Positions 44,134 through 57,169 of a stretch of 64,000 bases of DNA are shown piece by piece (within the stretch, counting starts at the first letter, position 1; each line of letters opens with the position of its first letter). The notes beneath the pieces are model-generated. The model was not told the DNA's origin. It searched no databases and worked only from the letters and a program-made list of their open reading frames with translations. The position numbers were made by a program, and so were the translations under genes. This DNA is from Chromatiales bacterium (GTDB lineage Bacteria > Pseudomonadota > Gammaproteobacteria > Steroidobacterales > GCA-2729495), in contig JAEUPZ010000024.1 of the NCBI GenBank assembly GCA_016789885.1, positions 60,867-124,866 on the forward strand. Direction: 5' to 3'.

Positions 44134-44877
44134 ATGCTGCCGAACCGCGAGGGCCAGCGCGTCCCCAACGTGACCTTCCGCACCCGCCAGGGCGCCGAGT
44201 GGGTCAACCGCACCAGCGACGAGATCTTCAAGGGCCGCACGGTCGTGGTCTTCTCGCTTCCCGGTGCCTTCACGCCCACCTGCTCGTCGGCCCACGTGCC
44301 GCGCTACAACCAGCTGGCGCCCGTGTTCCGCCAGCACGGCGTCGACGAGATCGTCTGCGTCTCGGTGAACGACGCCTTCGTCATGAACGAGTGGCAGGAG
44401 AGCCAGAACTGCCACGACGTCACCTTCCTGCCCGACGGCAACGGCGAGTTCACCGCCGGCATGGGCCTGCTGGTCGACAAGGCCGACTTAGGGTTCGGCA
44501 AGCGCTCGTGGCGCTACTCGATGCTGGTGAAGGACGGCGTCATCGTGAAGGAGTTCATCGAGCCCGAGGAGCCGGGCGACCCGTTCGTCAACTCCGACGC
44601 CGACACGATGCTGAAGTACCTGGCGCCCCAGGCCAAGGCGCCGGCCGACGTGACGATCTTCACGCGCAAGGGCTGCCCGCACTGCAGCCGCGCCAAGGCG
44701 GCGCTGGCCCAGGCCGGCTACGCCTACGAGGAGCTCGTGCTGAACCGCGACTACACCGACCGGACGCTCCGCGCCGTCACCCGCGCGAAGACCTTCCCGC
44801 AGGTGTACATCGACGGCGAGCACATCGGCGGCGCCGACGAGCTCGAGGCCTGGCTGAAGAAGCGCACCGCGCCCTGA
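44134..44877 (+). CDS. Peroxiredoxin-glutaredoxin hybrid (Prx5-type peroxidase)
   Basis: A 247-residue fusion: an N-terminal Prx5-like domain with the peroxidatic Cys50 in PGAFTPTC and a C-terminal glutaredoxin domain with the active-site CPHC (C181-C184), followed by the [14 protein letters not shown] glutathione-binding loop. The enzyme reduces peroxides using glutathione via its own glutaredoxin. GGAG precedes the ATG at 44134. Divergent from oxyR, so peroxide induction through OxyR is expected. A rho-independent-type terminator follows. Confidence 0.94.
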   Translation: MLPNREGQRVPNVTFRTRQGAEWVNRTSDEIFKGRTVVVFSLPGAFTPTCSSAHVPRYNQLAPVFRQHGVDEIVCVSVNDAFVMNEWQESQNCHDVTFLPDGNGEFTAGMGLLVDKADLGFGKRSWRYSMLVKDGVIVKEFIEPEEPGDPFVNSDADTMLKYLAPQAKAPADVTIFTRKGCPHCSRAKAALAQAGYAYEELVLNRDYTDRTLRAVTRAKTFPQVYIDGEHIGGADELEAWLKKRTAP

Positions 44878-44884
44878 TCCCCCC

Positions 44885-44950
44885 GGCTCCGCCGGGAGTG
44901 GGGCGGTCCCCCCCCCCGGCAACGCCTGCTTCCGGCGGAGCCCCCTTTTT
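44885..44950 (+). terminator. Intrinsic terminator of the peroxiredoxin gene
   Basis: A perfect 11-bp inverted repeat, GGCTCCGCCGG (44885-44895) and CCGGCGGAGCC (44932-44942), is followed by CCC and five T residues (44946-44950). The loop is long (36 nt) and C-rich. It begins 7 bp after the peroxiredoxin stop codon. Confidence 0.65.
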
Positions 44951-45156
44951 CGCGACACCCGGGGACCGTTTGTCGATCGCGCTCGCTGAGGCCCGGAGTC
45001 ACGAACGGCACCAGAGCGTGGCCGGGGAATGGAACCCGGCTGTCGCTGCGTCCCCGGCGGCTGCCCACCATGCTACCCGTCCCGGGAGTACCAGCGCCGC
45101 CACCGTCCGCCGGAACCGCCTTCAGCACCTTCGCGCCAGCGGTCTATGCTGTGGCC

Positions 45157-45786
45157 ATGCCCGGATCCTCCCTGCCAACCCTACTCGGCCCCTTCGACCT
45201 CGCGGGGATCGCCGTCTTTGCCCTGACGGGCGCCCTGGTCGCCGCCCGGCTGCGGCAGACCTTCGTCACCATGGCCTTCTTCGCGCTGGTCACCGGCGTC
45301 GGTGGCGGGTCGGTGCGCGACCTGCTGATCGGTGCGCCGGTGTTCTGGGTCCGCGACCCCTGGGTCGCCCCGGTGTGCCTCTTCGCCGCGCTGGTCGTGT
45401 GGTTCACACCGCACCGCTGGTGGGAAGGACGGCTGCTGGAATGGGCTGACGCCGCGGGGCTCGCCGCCTACTCGGTGCTCGGCACGGCCAAGGCACTGGG
45501 CTATGGCGTGGCACCGGTGCCCGCGGCGCTGATGGGCATCATCACCGGCTGCTTCGGCGGCATCGTCCGCGACGTGCTGGCCAGCCAGCCGTCGATCCTG
45601 ATGCGGCCGGAGCTGTACGTCACCGCCGCCGCGCTCGCCTCGGCCCTCTGCGCGGCCGGCAGCCAGCTGCCGGTGCCGGATGGCGTGGTCTGGACCATCG
45701 CGGGCCTCGCCGGATTCCTGCTGCGGGGCGCGGCGATCCAGTGGTCGCTGGCGATCCCGGCCTATCGCCGGGGAGATGCCGGCTAG
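45157..45786 (+). CDS. TRIC-type cation channel / UPF0126 membrane protein
   Basis: A 209-residue protein with seven hydrophobic segments built from two repeats of ~85 residues; each repeat contains the glycine-rich signature, seen as TGVGGGSVRDLLIG and TGCFGGIVRDVLAS. This is the UPF0126/YicG family, homologous to TRIC channels, with reported cation conduction or glycine transport. The ATG at 45157 gives the family length. It is preceded by a 279-bp gap holding the peroxiredoxin terminator. Confidence 0.9.
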   Translation: MPGSSLPTLLGPFDLAGIAVFALTGALVAARLRQTFVTMAFFALVTGVGGGSVRDLLIGAPVFWVRDPWVAPVCLFAALVVWFTPHRWWEGRLLEWADAAGLAAYSVLGTAKALGYGVAPVPAALMGIITGCFGGIVRDVLASQPSILMRPELYVTAAALASALCAAGSQLPVPDGVVWTIAGLAGFLLRGAAIQWSLAIPAYRRGDAG

Positions 45787-45917
45787 ATGCGTAGCACTGC
45801 GCGCCACCAGGGCGATCTGCCCCATTTACACCGTCCGGATGATGGCGGGTTGGCGGTGACCTGGGCATCGCCACAGGCGTCGACCACTCAAGGTCGCATC
45901 CGGCTCCAGCGACCGGC

Positions 45918-46955
45918 TCAGGCGCCCGGGTCCGGGCGCGCGAAGCTCGCCACTCCCATGCGCTGCGGACCTGGCAGCCACATCCGGATGCTCAGCCTGG
46001 TCACTACCGTCTCCGCGTCTTCGTTCCGGTACACCAGCGGCAGGCAGGTATCGCCGGGCGACGGCGGGATACGTGGCAGCAGTGCATCGGCCTGCTGCAC
46101 CCGTCCCGTGGGCCAGCGCCGCTCGATGGTCGCGAGATTGCCCGGTATGCGCACCGGCAGCTCGAAGCCGTGGGTCGTCCAGACGGGCAACAGATCCTGC
46201 GCGGGCGCTGCGACCGGCGAGGACGTCCAGTCCGAACGCTGGAGTTCGTCCGTGGCGTCGCGCCAGTACAGGCGCCAGCGTGGGGCGGGGTCATCGGCGC
46301 GACGGAACACATGCACGTCGTCGCCGTCCCGGCACAGGATGCTGCCGGTGCCGTCGTCGGCCTGCAGGTACTGGCCACCCAGTTCCCATTCGATGCGTTC
46401 GACCCTGATGCCGGGCGGTGCCTGCCAGTGCTCGACCAGCACGTCGCCGATGTCGGGCAGCGCGTAGCGACCGCCGTGAACGATCCGGTGGGGCGCAGGA
46501 GCTTCCGCCGCGAGATCGCGACCGGCCTGTTGCACCCCGAGCGCCCCCTGTTGCACCCATGGCGCGAAGGCGCTGGCCAGCATCGCCGGAAGGATCACCA
46601 TCAGCAGGCCGCTCACGCCGATTCCCGCCGCGTCGCGGGCAGCCAGGGCTGGCACCGTGAGACGTCCGGCCAGCCAGAGCAGCCCGAAGTAGATGGCCGG
46701 CCCCAGCGTGAACATCAGGAGATAGAAGGCGGCCAATGCCTCGGGGCCACGAACGGCGCGCGCCGTCAGCCACACCGCCCCGGCCGCCAGAAGCGCGATC
46801 GGCACGCTGGCGAGGCGCACCCGGAGCCAGGGGCCGGCCAGTCCGCGCGCGGCGAAGCGACGGCGCTCGGCCCGCACGAACAGGCCGATGGCCACCATGG
46901 CAAGCAGGGCCATGACGCTCCAGATGAGATAGGTCACCGGAATGGAATCCCTCAC
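45918..46955 (-). CDS. Multi-pass membrane protein of unknown function
   Basis: A ~345-residue protein with four or five hydrophobic segments in the first ~150 residues (TYLIWSVMALLAMVAIGLFV, VPIALLAAGAVWLT, FYLLMFTLGPAIYFGLLWL, GVSGLLMVILPAMLASAF), then a ~190-residue soluble domain rich in Trp, Asp and Arg (VEHWQAPPGIRVERIEWELGG, VFRRADDPAPRWRLYWRD). I do not recognise the family. The GTG at 46955 has a run of six G five bases upstream; the ATG at 46982 is an alternative. The preceding 130 bp contain nothing I could identify. Confidence 0.6.
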   Translation of the reverse strand: MRDSIPVTYLIWSVMALLAMVAIGLFVRAERRRFAARGLAGPWLRVRLASVPIALLAAGAVWLTARAVRGPEALAAFYLLMFTLGPAIYFGLLWLAGRLTVPALAARDAAGIGVSGLLMVILPAMLASAFAPWVQQGALGVQQAGRDLAAEAPAPHRIVHGGRYALPDIGDVLVEHWQAPPGIRVERIEWELGGQYLQADDGTGSILCRDGDDVHVFRRADDPAPRWRLYWRDATDELQRSDWTSSPVAAPAQDLLPVWTTHGFELPVRIPGNLATIERRWPTGRVQQADALLPRIPPSPGDTCLPLVYRNEDAETVVTRLSIRMWLPGPQRMGVASFARPDPGA

Positions 46956-47146
46956 ACGACCGCCCCCCTGCAAAACGCCCATGCCACCGTGGGAGATCGC
47001 TTCGGGTCCGGAGGCAGCCGGAAGCGGAGCGGCGTTGACCCGCCCCCGCACCGGGACCGTGACGCCAAGGCCCCCTCTCGCCGTCGGGATGATGGCACGC
47101 GGCCGGTGAGCGCGGCATCACCAGCGGCGCCCCCCGCGCCGCGCCG

Positions 47147-47998
47147 CTACTCCGGCACCAGCCACCGCGCCACCGGCAGCGCCGCGTCTTGCTCCGCCAG
47201 CACGGCGTGCAGGCAGCCGAGCACCGGACCCAGCGCTTCGTCGAGCCCGAAGGGCGGGTTCACCACCAGCATCCCCGAGCCCCACAGGCCCTGGGCACGC
47301 TTCGGCCCGACGGCCAGCTCCGCCTGCCAGATGCGCCGCAGGCCCGTGGCGGCGATGCGGCCCACGAAGCGCTCGGCCAGCGGGTCGCGGATCAGCGGGT
47401 ACCAGATGGCGTAGACGCCCTGGGGCCACCGCCGGTGGCAGTCCAGCAGCAGCTGCGGTACGCGCTTGAACTCGTCCTTCACTTCGTAGGACGGATCGAT
47501 CAGCACGAGGCCGCGCCGCTCCTTCGGCGGGACGACGGCCGGCAGGCCTTCGTAGGCGTCCCGGTCGTGGACGTGGGCGCGGCGGTCGCCCCGGACCGCG
47601 GCCCGCAGCACCCGCAGGGACCGGGGGTGCTGCTCGAGCAGTTCCACCGTGTCGTCCGGGCGCAGCAGCGCCAGCGCCAGGGCCGGCGACCCGGGGTAGA
47701 ACCGCAGGCGGCCGTCCGGGTTCATGGCCCGGACGGCGTCCAGGTACGGCGTCAGCGCGGCGGGCACGCCGCCGGGACGTTCGGCCGCCGCGAGCAGGCG
47801 GGTTATGCCGGATTTGTACTCGGCGTGGCGCGACGCCTCCGGGCCGAACAGGTCGTAGGTGCCCGACCCGGCAAAGCCGTCGAGCACCCGCAGGGGCGCC
47901 GGCTTCCTGCCGAGGGCCCCGAGGGCGCAGGCGAGCACCGCGTGCTTCAGCACGTCGGCGTGGTTCCCGCAGTGGTACTCGTGCTGATAGCTCAACAT
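47147..47998 (-). CDS. rlmJ: 23S rRNA (adenine-2030-N6)-methyltransferase RlmJ
   Basis: A 283-residue SAM-dependent methyltransferase starting [21 protein letters not shown], almost the canonical RlmJ N-terminus. SAM-binding [13 protein letters not shown] and catalytic DPSYE are present, as well as [21 protein letters not shown]. It methylates A2030 of 23S rRNA. The start at 47998 gives the family N-terminus. Only 17 bp separate it from the divergent yebC start, and both appear to be leaderless from one AT-rich core. Confidence 0.94.
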   Translation of the reverse strand: MLSYQHEYHCGNHADVLKHAVLACALGALGRKPAPLRVLDGFAGSGTYDLFGPEASRHAEYKSGITRLLAAAERPGGVPAALTPYLDAVRAMNPDGRLRFYPGSPALALALLRPDDTVELLEQHPRSLRVLRAAVRGDRRAHVHDRDAYEGLPAVVPPKERRGLVLIDPSYEVKDEFKRVPQLLLDCHRRWPQGVYAIWYPLIRDPLAERFVGRIAATGLRRIWQAELAVGPKRAQGLWGSGMLVVNPPFGLDEALGPVLGCLHAVLAEQDAALPVARWLVPE

Positions 47999-48003
47999 GC
48001 CGG

Positions 48004-48010
48004 CATAATC
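48004..48010. promoter_or_regulatory. Overlapping divergent -10 elements for rlmJ and yebC
   Basis: CATAAT (48004-48009, plus strand) matches the -10 consensus in five of six positions and ends six bases before the yebC ATG at 48016. On the minus strand GATTAT (48010-48005) can serve as -10 for rlmJ, whose ATG begins at 47998. Transcription starting at the normal distance would begin at each start codon, so both messages would be leaderless. Neither gene has a ribosome-binding sequence, and the whole gap is 17 bp. The -35 regions are weak. Confidence 0.55.
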
Positions 48011-48015
48011 ACGCA

Positions 48016-48738
48016 ATGGGACGCATATTTGAAACCCGCAAGCACGTGATGTTTGCGCGCTGGAACCGGATGGCGAAGCAGTTCACCCGGATCGGCAAGG
48101 ACATCACCATCGCCGTCAAGAAGGGCGGCCCGGACCCGGCCAACAACCCGGCCCTGCGGCGCGTGATCCAGAACGCGCGCGCGGTGAACATGCCCAAGGA
48201 CAAGGTGGACGCCGCCATCAAGCGCGCCGCCGGCAAGGACACCGCCAACTACGAGGAGATCCTCTACGAGGGCTACGCGCCCCACGGCGTGGCAGTGCTG
48301 GTGGAGACCGCCACCGACAACCCGACCCGCACCGTCGGCAACGTCCGCAACGTCTTCAACAAGAACGGCGGCAACCTGGCCACCTCGGGCAGCGTCGCCT
48401 TCATGTTCCGCAAGATGGGCGTGTTCCGCCTCGACCCGGCCGGCATCGACCAGGACGACCTCGAGCTCTACTTGATCGACCACGGCCTCGACGAGATGGG
48501 CGAGAGCACCGGCGAGAAAGGCGAGCCGCAGCTGGTCATCCGCTGCAGCTTCGCCGACTTCGGCCAGCTGCAGAAGGCGCTGGAGGACCGCAACCTCACG
48601 CCGCTGTCGGCCGAGCACGAGTACATCTGCACGACGCCCACCGAACTGCCCGAAGACCACGCGAAGGAAGCCCTCGAGCTCATCGACCGGCTCGAGCAGG
48701 ACGAGGACGTGCAGCGGGTGTTCCACACGCTGGCCTGA
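48016..48738 (+). CDS. yebC: YebC/PmpR-type protein
   Basis: A 240-residue YebC family protein (TACO1 relatives), starting [30 protein letters not shown] and containing [34 protein letters not shown] and [21 protein letters not shown]. These proteins were described as DNA-binding regulators, and members of the family have also been linked to translation of proline-rich stretches. The start is fixed by similarity even though no ribosome-binding site exists; see the 17-bp divergent promoter shared with rlmJ. Confidence 0.94.
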   Translation: MGRIFETRKHVMFARWNRMAKQFTRIGKDITIAVKKGGPDPANNPALRRVIQNARAVNMPKDKVDAAIKRAAGKDTANYEEILYEGYAPHGVAVLVETATDNPTRTVGNVRNVFNKNGGNLATSGSVAFMFRKMGVFRLDPAGIDQDDLELYLIDHGLDEMGESTGEKGEPQLVIRCSFADFGQLQKALEDRNLTPLSAEHEYICTTPTELPEDHAKEALELIDRLEQDEDVQRVFHTLA

Positions 48739-48902
48739 GACGGGCACGGAACAGCGGGGGCGGGCACGAACGGCGGCTGCGCCGGGCAGTAGCCGGCCGG
48801 CGAGGACGACCCGTGGACCGCAGGCCGACCCGGCACGGCGAGTCCTCCCGGGTACGCGGTCACAGGCGCCACGGGATCGGCCGCCACCACCGGGCGCGAC
48901 GC

Positions 48903-49277
48903 TCAACGGTCGTCGCGACCGGCGCCCGTCGGGCCCAGTTCCGTGTACTTGCGGCTGGTGCCGCGGGCCTGCTCGACGGGGTACTTGGCGGCGTTCCGCG
49001 CGAGCTTCGCCCGCACCACGGCATCCAGGTCGAGCCCCAGGTCGTTGACCAGGTAGGCCAGCAGGATCGCCACGTCGGCCACCTCGGCCTCCACCTCGGC
49101 GCGGCGCTCGGCGACGCGGGAGGCCAGCCCATCGTCGGCGGTCCACTGCACGATCTCCAGCAGCTCCGCCGCCTCGACCACCAGCGCCGAAGCCAGCGTC
49201 CGCACGGTGTGGAACTGGGCCCAGTCACGCTCGGCCCGGAACGCCAGGATCGCCTGGCGGGTGTCGTTGCTCAGCAT
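48903..49277 (-). CDS. MazG-like nucleotide pyrophosphohydrolase
   Basis: A 124-residue all-alpha NTP pyrophosphohydrolase of the MazG/RS21-C6 type. The metal-binding helices are visible as VVEAAELLEIVQW and EVEAEVADVAILLAYL (ExxE ... ExxD). Such enzymes hydrolyse dCTP analogues or other abnormal nucleotides. GGAGGAAGG precedes the ATG at 49277. It is convergent with yebC, with 164 bp between containing nothing I could name. Confidence 0.88.
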   Translation of the reverse strand: MLSNDTRQAILAFRAERDWAQFHTVRTLASALVVEAAELLEIVQWTADDGLASRVAERRAEVEAEVADVAILLAYLVNDLGLDLDAVVRAKLARNAAKYPVEQARGTSRKYTELGPTGAGRDDR

Positions 49278-49573
49278 CGCCTTCCTCCAGCCGGTCGTTG
49301 AACGACGCACCGGCGGCATGTGTGCCAGGTCATCAGTCCGGCATCCGGACCGCCCCGCGACGAGCCCTTCGCCCGCGCGCTGGCGGCGTCGCCGCGGCCA
49401 GACCGGCGGCCGCCCCGTCCCGGTGCATCGGCGGCCCGCGGCGCTCCGCTCCGGGGCGCGCGAGGCCGTTTATTCCCCGGCCGGCGCCGCGCCAGACGGC
49501 CAATCCTGCGGGGCGCGCACTATGGCATGGATCCTGCTTACCCCGCCGCAACGGACCAGGCAGGAGGCCTGTC

Positions 49574-49942
49574 ATGCTGAAGACCCACACCATGGATCAC
49601 CGCTGCGGCACCCGGCACGCGTCCGGGCAGACCGTGCTGCTGCGCCGCCCGGGATGGGCGGGCTACATCGTCGGCCAGCTGTGCGACGTGAGCATCAGCG
49701 GCGCCTTCATCACCGTCCCCCGCCGCATCTTCCCGCTGCGGTCGGTGGTCAAGGCCGAGGTCACGGTCTACGAGCGGGGCCACGCCCGGCTCGTGCGCCT
49801 GCAGGGCATGGTCGTGCGCTCGGCGGAGCACGGCATCGGCCTGATGTTCGATGAGCTGCAGCCGGCCCGCCGCCTCGCCACGGCCGGCCCCGGCAGCCGC
49901 GAAGCCCTCCTCGACCAGTTCCCCTCCCTCGCACCCTGCTGA
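49574..49942 (+). CDS. PilZ domain protein
   Basis: A 122-residue single PilZ domain. Motifs include the N-terminal Arg-containing DHRCGTRHASG and DVSISGAFITVP, variants of the RxxxR and D/NxSxxG c-di-GMP-binding signatures. It probably senses c-di-GMP; the first motif is slightly unusual, so affinity is uncertain. AGGAGG lies immediately upstream of the ATG at 49574, a strong ribosome-binding site. The 296 bp before it (49278-49573) contain no gene I could support. Confidence 0.82.
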   Translation: MLKTHTMDHRCGTRHASGQTVLLRRPGWAGYIVGQLCDVSISGAFITVPRRIFPLRSVVKAEVTVYERGHARLVRLQGMVVRSAEHGIGLMFDELQPARRLATAGPGSREALLDQFPSLAPC

Positions 49943-49993
49943 GCGAGGACGGTCTACCCGGCAATCCCGCGCGCCCTCTCCTCGTGCGGTTCC

Positions 49994-50028
49994 CCCCGGG
50001 GGCGTTGCGCAGCGCCCCCGGGGTTTCT
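49994..50028 (+). terminator. GC-rich terminator-like hairpin after the PilZ gene
   Basis: Perfect 11-bp stem CCCCGGGGGCG (49994-50004) and CGCCCCCGGGG (50013-50023) with an 8-nt loop, followed by TTTCT. It sits between the convergent PilZ and MATE genes, 51 bp past the PilZ stop. The T-run is short, so termination may be partial; on the opposite strand no T-run follows. Confidence 0.6.
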
Positions 50029-50036
50029 CCCGGACT

Positions 50037-51452
50037 TCATACCCGCTGGTGTCGCCAGCGGCCGCGCCGGAACAGCACCACCGCCACGACGGCGATCACC
50101 GACTCGGCGAACGCGACGGCGATGAACACCCCCGTCGGGCCCATCCCGGCGGGGCCCGTCAGCCACCAGGCCAGTGGCACCTGCAGCAGCCAGAAACAGA
50201 AGAGGTTCACCAGCGTCGGCGTGCGCGTGTCACCCGAGCCGTTGAAGGCCTGCACGACGATCAGGCCGAAGGCCCAGAAACCGAAGCCGCAGGCGATGAT
50301 CCGCAGCGCCAGCACGCCAATGGCCGCCACCCCCGGCTCGTCGGTGAAGAGGCCAATGTAGCCCGGCGCGAACAGGAGGAACGACAGCGCGACGAGGCCC
50401 ATGAATACGACATTGAAGCGCGCCGCGTGCCAGACCGAGCGCTCGGCGCGGTCGGGCTGGCCGGCACCGAGGTTCTGGCCCACCAAGGTCGCCGTCGCGT
50501 TGCCGAGGCCCCAGGCCGGCAGGAAGAACACGTCGATGAGCCGGATCGCGATGGTGTAGCCGGCAACGGCGGCGCTGCCGAAGGGGGCCACGAGGCGCAT
50601 CAGCACGATCCAGCTCGAGGTCGCAATCAGGTACTGGGCGATGCCGCCGGACGACACGCGCACGAGGCGCAGCAGGATCCGCGGCTCGGGCCGGAGGTCG
50701 GCGAGCCGCAGCTGCAGGCGGCCCCGGCCGCGGGCCAGGTGCCACAGCTGCCAGGCCACGGCGGTGCCGCGGCCCACGGTGGTCGCCACGGCGGCACCGG
50801 TCACGCCGAGCTCGGGAAACGGCCCCCAGCCGAAGATCAGGCACGGATCGAGCACCAGGTTGATGCCGTTGGCGAGCCACAGCGCCCGCATGGCGATGGT
50901 GGCGTCACCGGCGCCGCGGAACACGCCGTTCAGCAGGAACAGGAACACGATCGACGCAGAGCCGCCGAGCATCACCGTCGTGAAGCCGGTGCCCGTGGCG
51001 ACCACGGCTGCCGGAGCGCCCATGAGCCGCAGGATGTCGGCGGCGAAGAGCCACCCGGAGATGCCGACCACCATGGCGATGGCGAGCCCCAGCCACAGCG
51101 CCTGGCCGGCGGCCCGGCGCGCGCCGGCAATATCGCCCTCGCCGACGCGGCGGGCCACCGTTGCGGTGACGCCGACGGAGAGCCCCACGGCGAGGGCGTA
51201 CAGCAGGGTCAGCGTGGCCTCCGTCAGGCCGACGGCCGCCACGGCGCCGGCACCGAGGCCCGCGACGAACCAGATGTCGACGATGGCGAAGAGCGACTCC
51301 ATCGACATCTCGAGCATCATCGGGATGGCGAGCAGCACCACCGCGCGGCCCTCGGGGCCGCGGGTGTAGTCCTGCTCGCGGCCCTGCAGGGCGTCGCGCA
51401 GCAGGCGGATCATGGTGCGGGCACGCGGGCCCTGGCGATCGGTGGCGGTCAT
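50037..51452 (-). CDS. MATE family efflux transporter
   Basis: A 471-residue, 12-TM transporter of the MATE (NorM/DinF) family. Typical features: LAIPMMLEMSMESLFAIVDIWFVAGLGAGAVAAVGLTEA at the start of the first bundle, GVFRGAGDATIAMRAL, FGSAAVAGYTIAIRLIDVFFLPAWGLGNATATLVGQNLGAG in the second, and NGSGDTRTPTLVN. These proteins export cationic drugs and metabolites with Na+ or H+. The ATG at 51452 is used; an internal ATG at 51413 is possible. It is divergent from lhr. Confidence 0.93.
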   Translation of the reverse strand: MTATDRQGPRARTMIRLLRDALQGREQDYTRGPEGRAVVLLAIPMMLEMSMESLFAIVDIWFVAGLGAGAVAAVGLTEATLTLLYALAVGLSVGVTATVARRVGEGDIAGARRAAGQALWLGLAIAMVVGISGWLFAADILRLMGAPAAVVATGTGFTTVMLGGSASIVFLFLLNGVFRGAGDATIAMRALWLANGINLVLDPCLIFGWGPFPELGVTGAAVATTVGRGTAVAWQLWHLARGRGRLQLRLADLRPEPRILLRLVRVSSGGIAQYLIATSSWIVLMRLVAPFGSAAVAGYTIAIRLIDVFFLPAWGLGNATATLVGQNLGAGQPDRAERSVWHAARFNVVFMGLVALSFLLFAPGYIGLFTDEPGVAAIGVLALRIIACGFGFWAFGLIVVQAFNGSGDTRTPTLVNLFCFWLLQVPLAWWLTGPAGMGPTGVFIAVAFAESVIAVVAVVLFRRGRWRHQRV

Positions 51453-51640
51453 GGCGGGGCTGTCGCGGGCGCGTGCCGCGGTCGGCTGGCAACCCGGAGG
51501 AACCGGGGCGACCGGAGTCTAGGTGCCGGCCGCAAGGCGAGGCAAGCGGCATCGCGCGGCGCCATGGCCGCAGCGGTGCCCGGTATCCTGCAGGCCCTCG
51601 CCAGCGAACACCCGGTTCCGTCCAGAGCGCCCACCGCCCC

Positions 51641-56032
<4,392 letters not shown>

Positions 56033-56051
56033 CCATGGCCACGGCAGAAAG

Positions 56052-56139
56052 GGTGACAGCTCACCTGTTTCCCCGTTGCGGAGGAGAGGCGGTGCCACTT
56101 GACCTGTTTCCGTGCTGCGGAAACAGGTGGACTGTCACC
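56052..56139. repeat. REP-like palindromic element, upstream of the Nei gene
   Basis: A long imperfect inverted repeat: left arm 56052-56072 (reads GGTGACAG CTCACCTGTTTCC) and right arm 56119-56139 (GGAAACAGGTG GACTGTCACC) match at 19 of 21 positions. A nested perfect hairpin CCTGTTTCC (56103-56111) / GGAAACAGG (56119-56127) lies inside. The motif recurs at 56971-57027, flanking the same gene. REP-type repeats with such structure are common in proteobacteria. Confidence 0.8.
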
Positions 56140-56149
56140 GCCTGCAGCG

Positions 56150-57010
56150 ATGCCTGAGGGCGATACGGTCCACAGACTCGCGGCGTACCTGCGCGAGCAT
56201 CTCGTCGGTCGCAGGCTGGAGGACGCGCGGGCCCGCGGGCAACGGCTCGCGCTGAACGGACAGGGCGTCATGGCAGCCGAGGCCCAAGGCAAGCACCTGC
56301 TGCTGCGCTTCGATGGCGGCGCGGTGCTGCGCACGCATCTCGGCATGTACGGGAGCTGGCACCGGTATCGCGCCGACGGCCCGGCACCGCGGGTGCGCGG
56401 GCGGGTGAGCGTCGCGCTCACCGCGTCTGCCCCACCGATGGCGGAAGTGTTCGCCTGCTACAACGCGAAGGAGGTCGAGCTGTTGCCGGCCGGCAGCGGG
56501 CGCGAACGGGCGCTGGCGGCCCACCTCGGCGATGACCTGCTCGGCCCGGACCCCGACCTTGGCCGCGTTGTTGCACGCGCCCGCCAGTTGCTGGCACCAG
56601 ACACACTGCTGGTGGACGTTCTGCTCGACCAGCGCGTCGCCGCCGGCATCGGCAACGTCTACAAGAGCGAGCTGCTGTTCCTAGCGGGCCTGGCGCCGGT
56701 CACGACGCTGGGACAGGTGGACGACGGGAGGCTGCAGACGATCTATGCCGACGCCCGGCGCTGGCTTTCGGCGAACCTGGGCGGCGGGGCCCGCACGACG
56801 CGGACGACGGCCGATGGCGCCGGCCGCCTGTGGGTCTACAACCGTGCCGGCCGCCCCTGCCACCGCTGCCGCACGCGCATTGCCTCGGCCCGCCTCGGCG
56901 CGCGCCCGCGCGGCACATGGTGGTGCCCGGCCTGCCAGGCGGTCCCGACGAAGGCGCGGACAGGCGGGAAATCCGGGGACAGTTCACCGGTTTCCGCCGC
57001 AGGGAAGTAG
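56150..57010 (+). CDS. Fpg/Nei-family DNA glycosylase (Nei2-like)
   Basis: A 286-residue base-excision-repair glycosylase/AP lyase. It starts MPEGDTVHRLAAYLREHLVG: Pro2 is the catalytic nucleophile and Glu3 the proton donor. The H2TH region appears as LLDQRVAAGIGNVYKSELLFLAGLAP, and the zinc finger is C-x2-C-x18-C-x2-C (CHRCRTRI ... WWCPAC). Oxidised bases are the expected substrates. The last ~16 residues (TGGKSGDSSPVSAAGK) are encoded by a palindromic repeat, and the stop lies in its right arm. It follows lhr by 117 bp containing a second copy of that repeat. Confidence 0.9.
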   Translation: MPEGDTVHRLAAYLREHLVGRRLEDARARGQRLALNGQGVMAAEAQGKHLLLRFDGGAVLRTHLGMYGSWHRYRADGPAPRVRGRVSVALTASAPPMAEVFACYNAKEVELLPAGSGRERALAAHLGDDLLGPDPDLGRVVARARQLLAPDTLLVDVLLDQRVAAGIGNVYKSELLFLAGLAPVTTLGQVDDGRLQTIYADARRWLSANLGGGARTTRTTADGAGRLWVYNRAGRPCHRCRTRIASARLGARPRGTWWCPACQAVPTKARTGGKSGDSSPVSAAGK

Positions 57011-57027
57011 GTGAACTGTTCCCGGAT
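56971..57027. repeat. REP-like palindromic element overlapping the 3' end of the Nei gene
   Basis: Inverted arms ATCCGGGGACAGTTCACC (56971-56988) and GGTGAACTGTTCCCGGAT (57010-57027) match at 17 of 18 positions with a 21-nt spacer. The left arm plus the following GGTTTCC is clearly related to the element at 56052-56072 (shared GACAG-TCACC-GTTTCC). The right arm carries the stop codon of the Nei gene (57008-57010 straddles its first base). Confidence 0.8.
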
Positions 57028-57109
57028 CTCCGACAGACCGAGCGGCGCCAACTTCGCCTCGGCAGGCCCCGCGCCGATGCGGCGGCGACCGGCCACCGCC
57101 AGGCCACGC

Positions 57110-57144
57110 CAGAAACGACACGGCCCGGGATTCCCGGGCCGTGT
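57110..57144 (-). terminator. Intrinsic terminator of the Rieske oxygenase gene
   Basis: Perfect 12-bp stem ACACGGCCCGGG (57118-57129) and CCCGGGCCGTGT (57133-57144) with a 3-nt loop, 25 bp past the Rieske gene stop. Read on the minus strand it is followed by CGTTTCTG (57117-57110), a short T-rich tract. Confidence 0.65.
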
Positions 57145-57169
57145 GCAGTAACGCCTTCGGCCAAGGACC

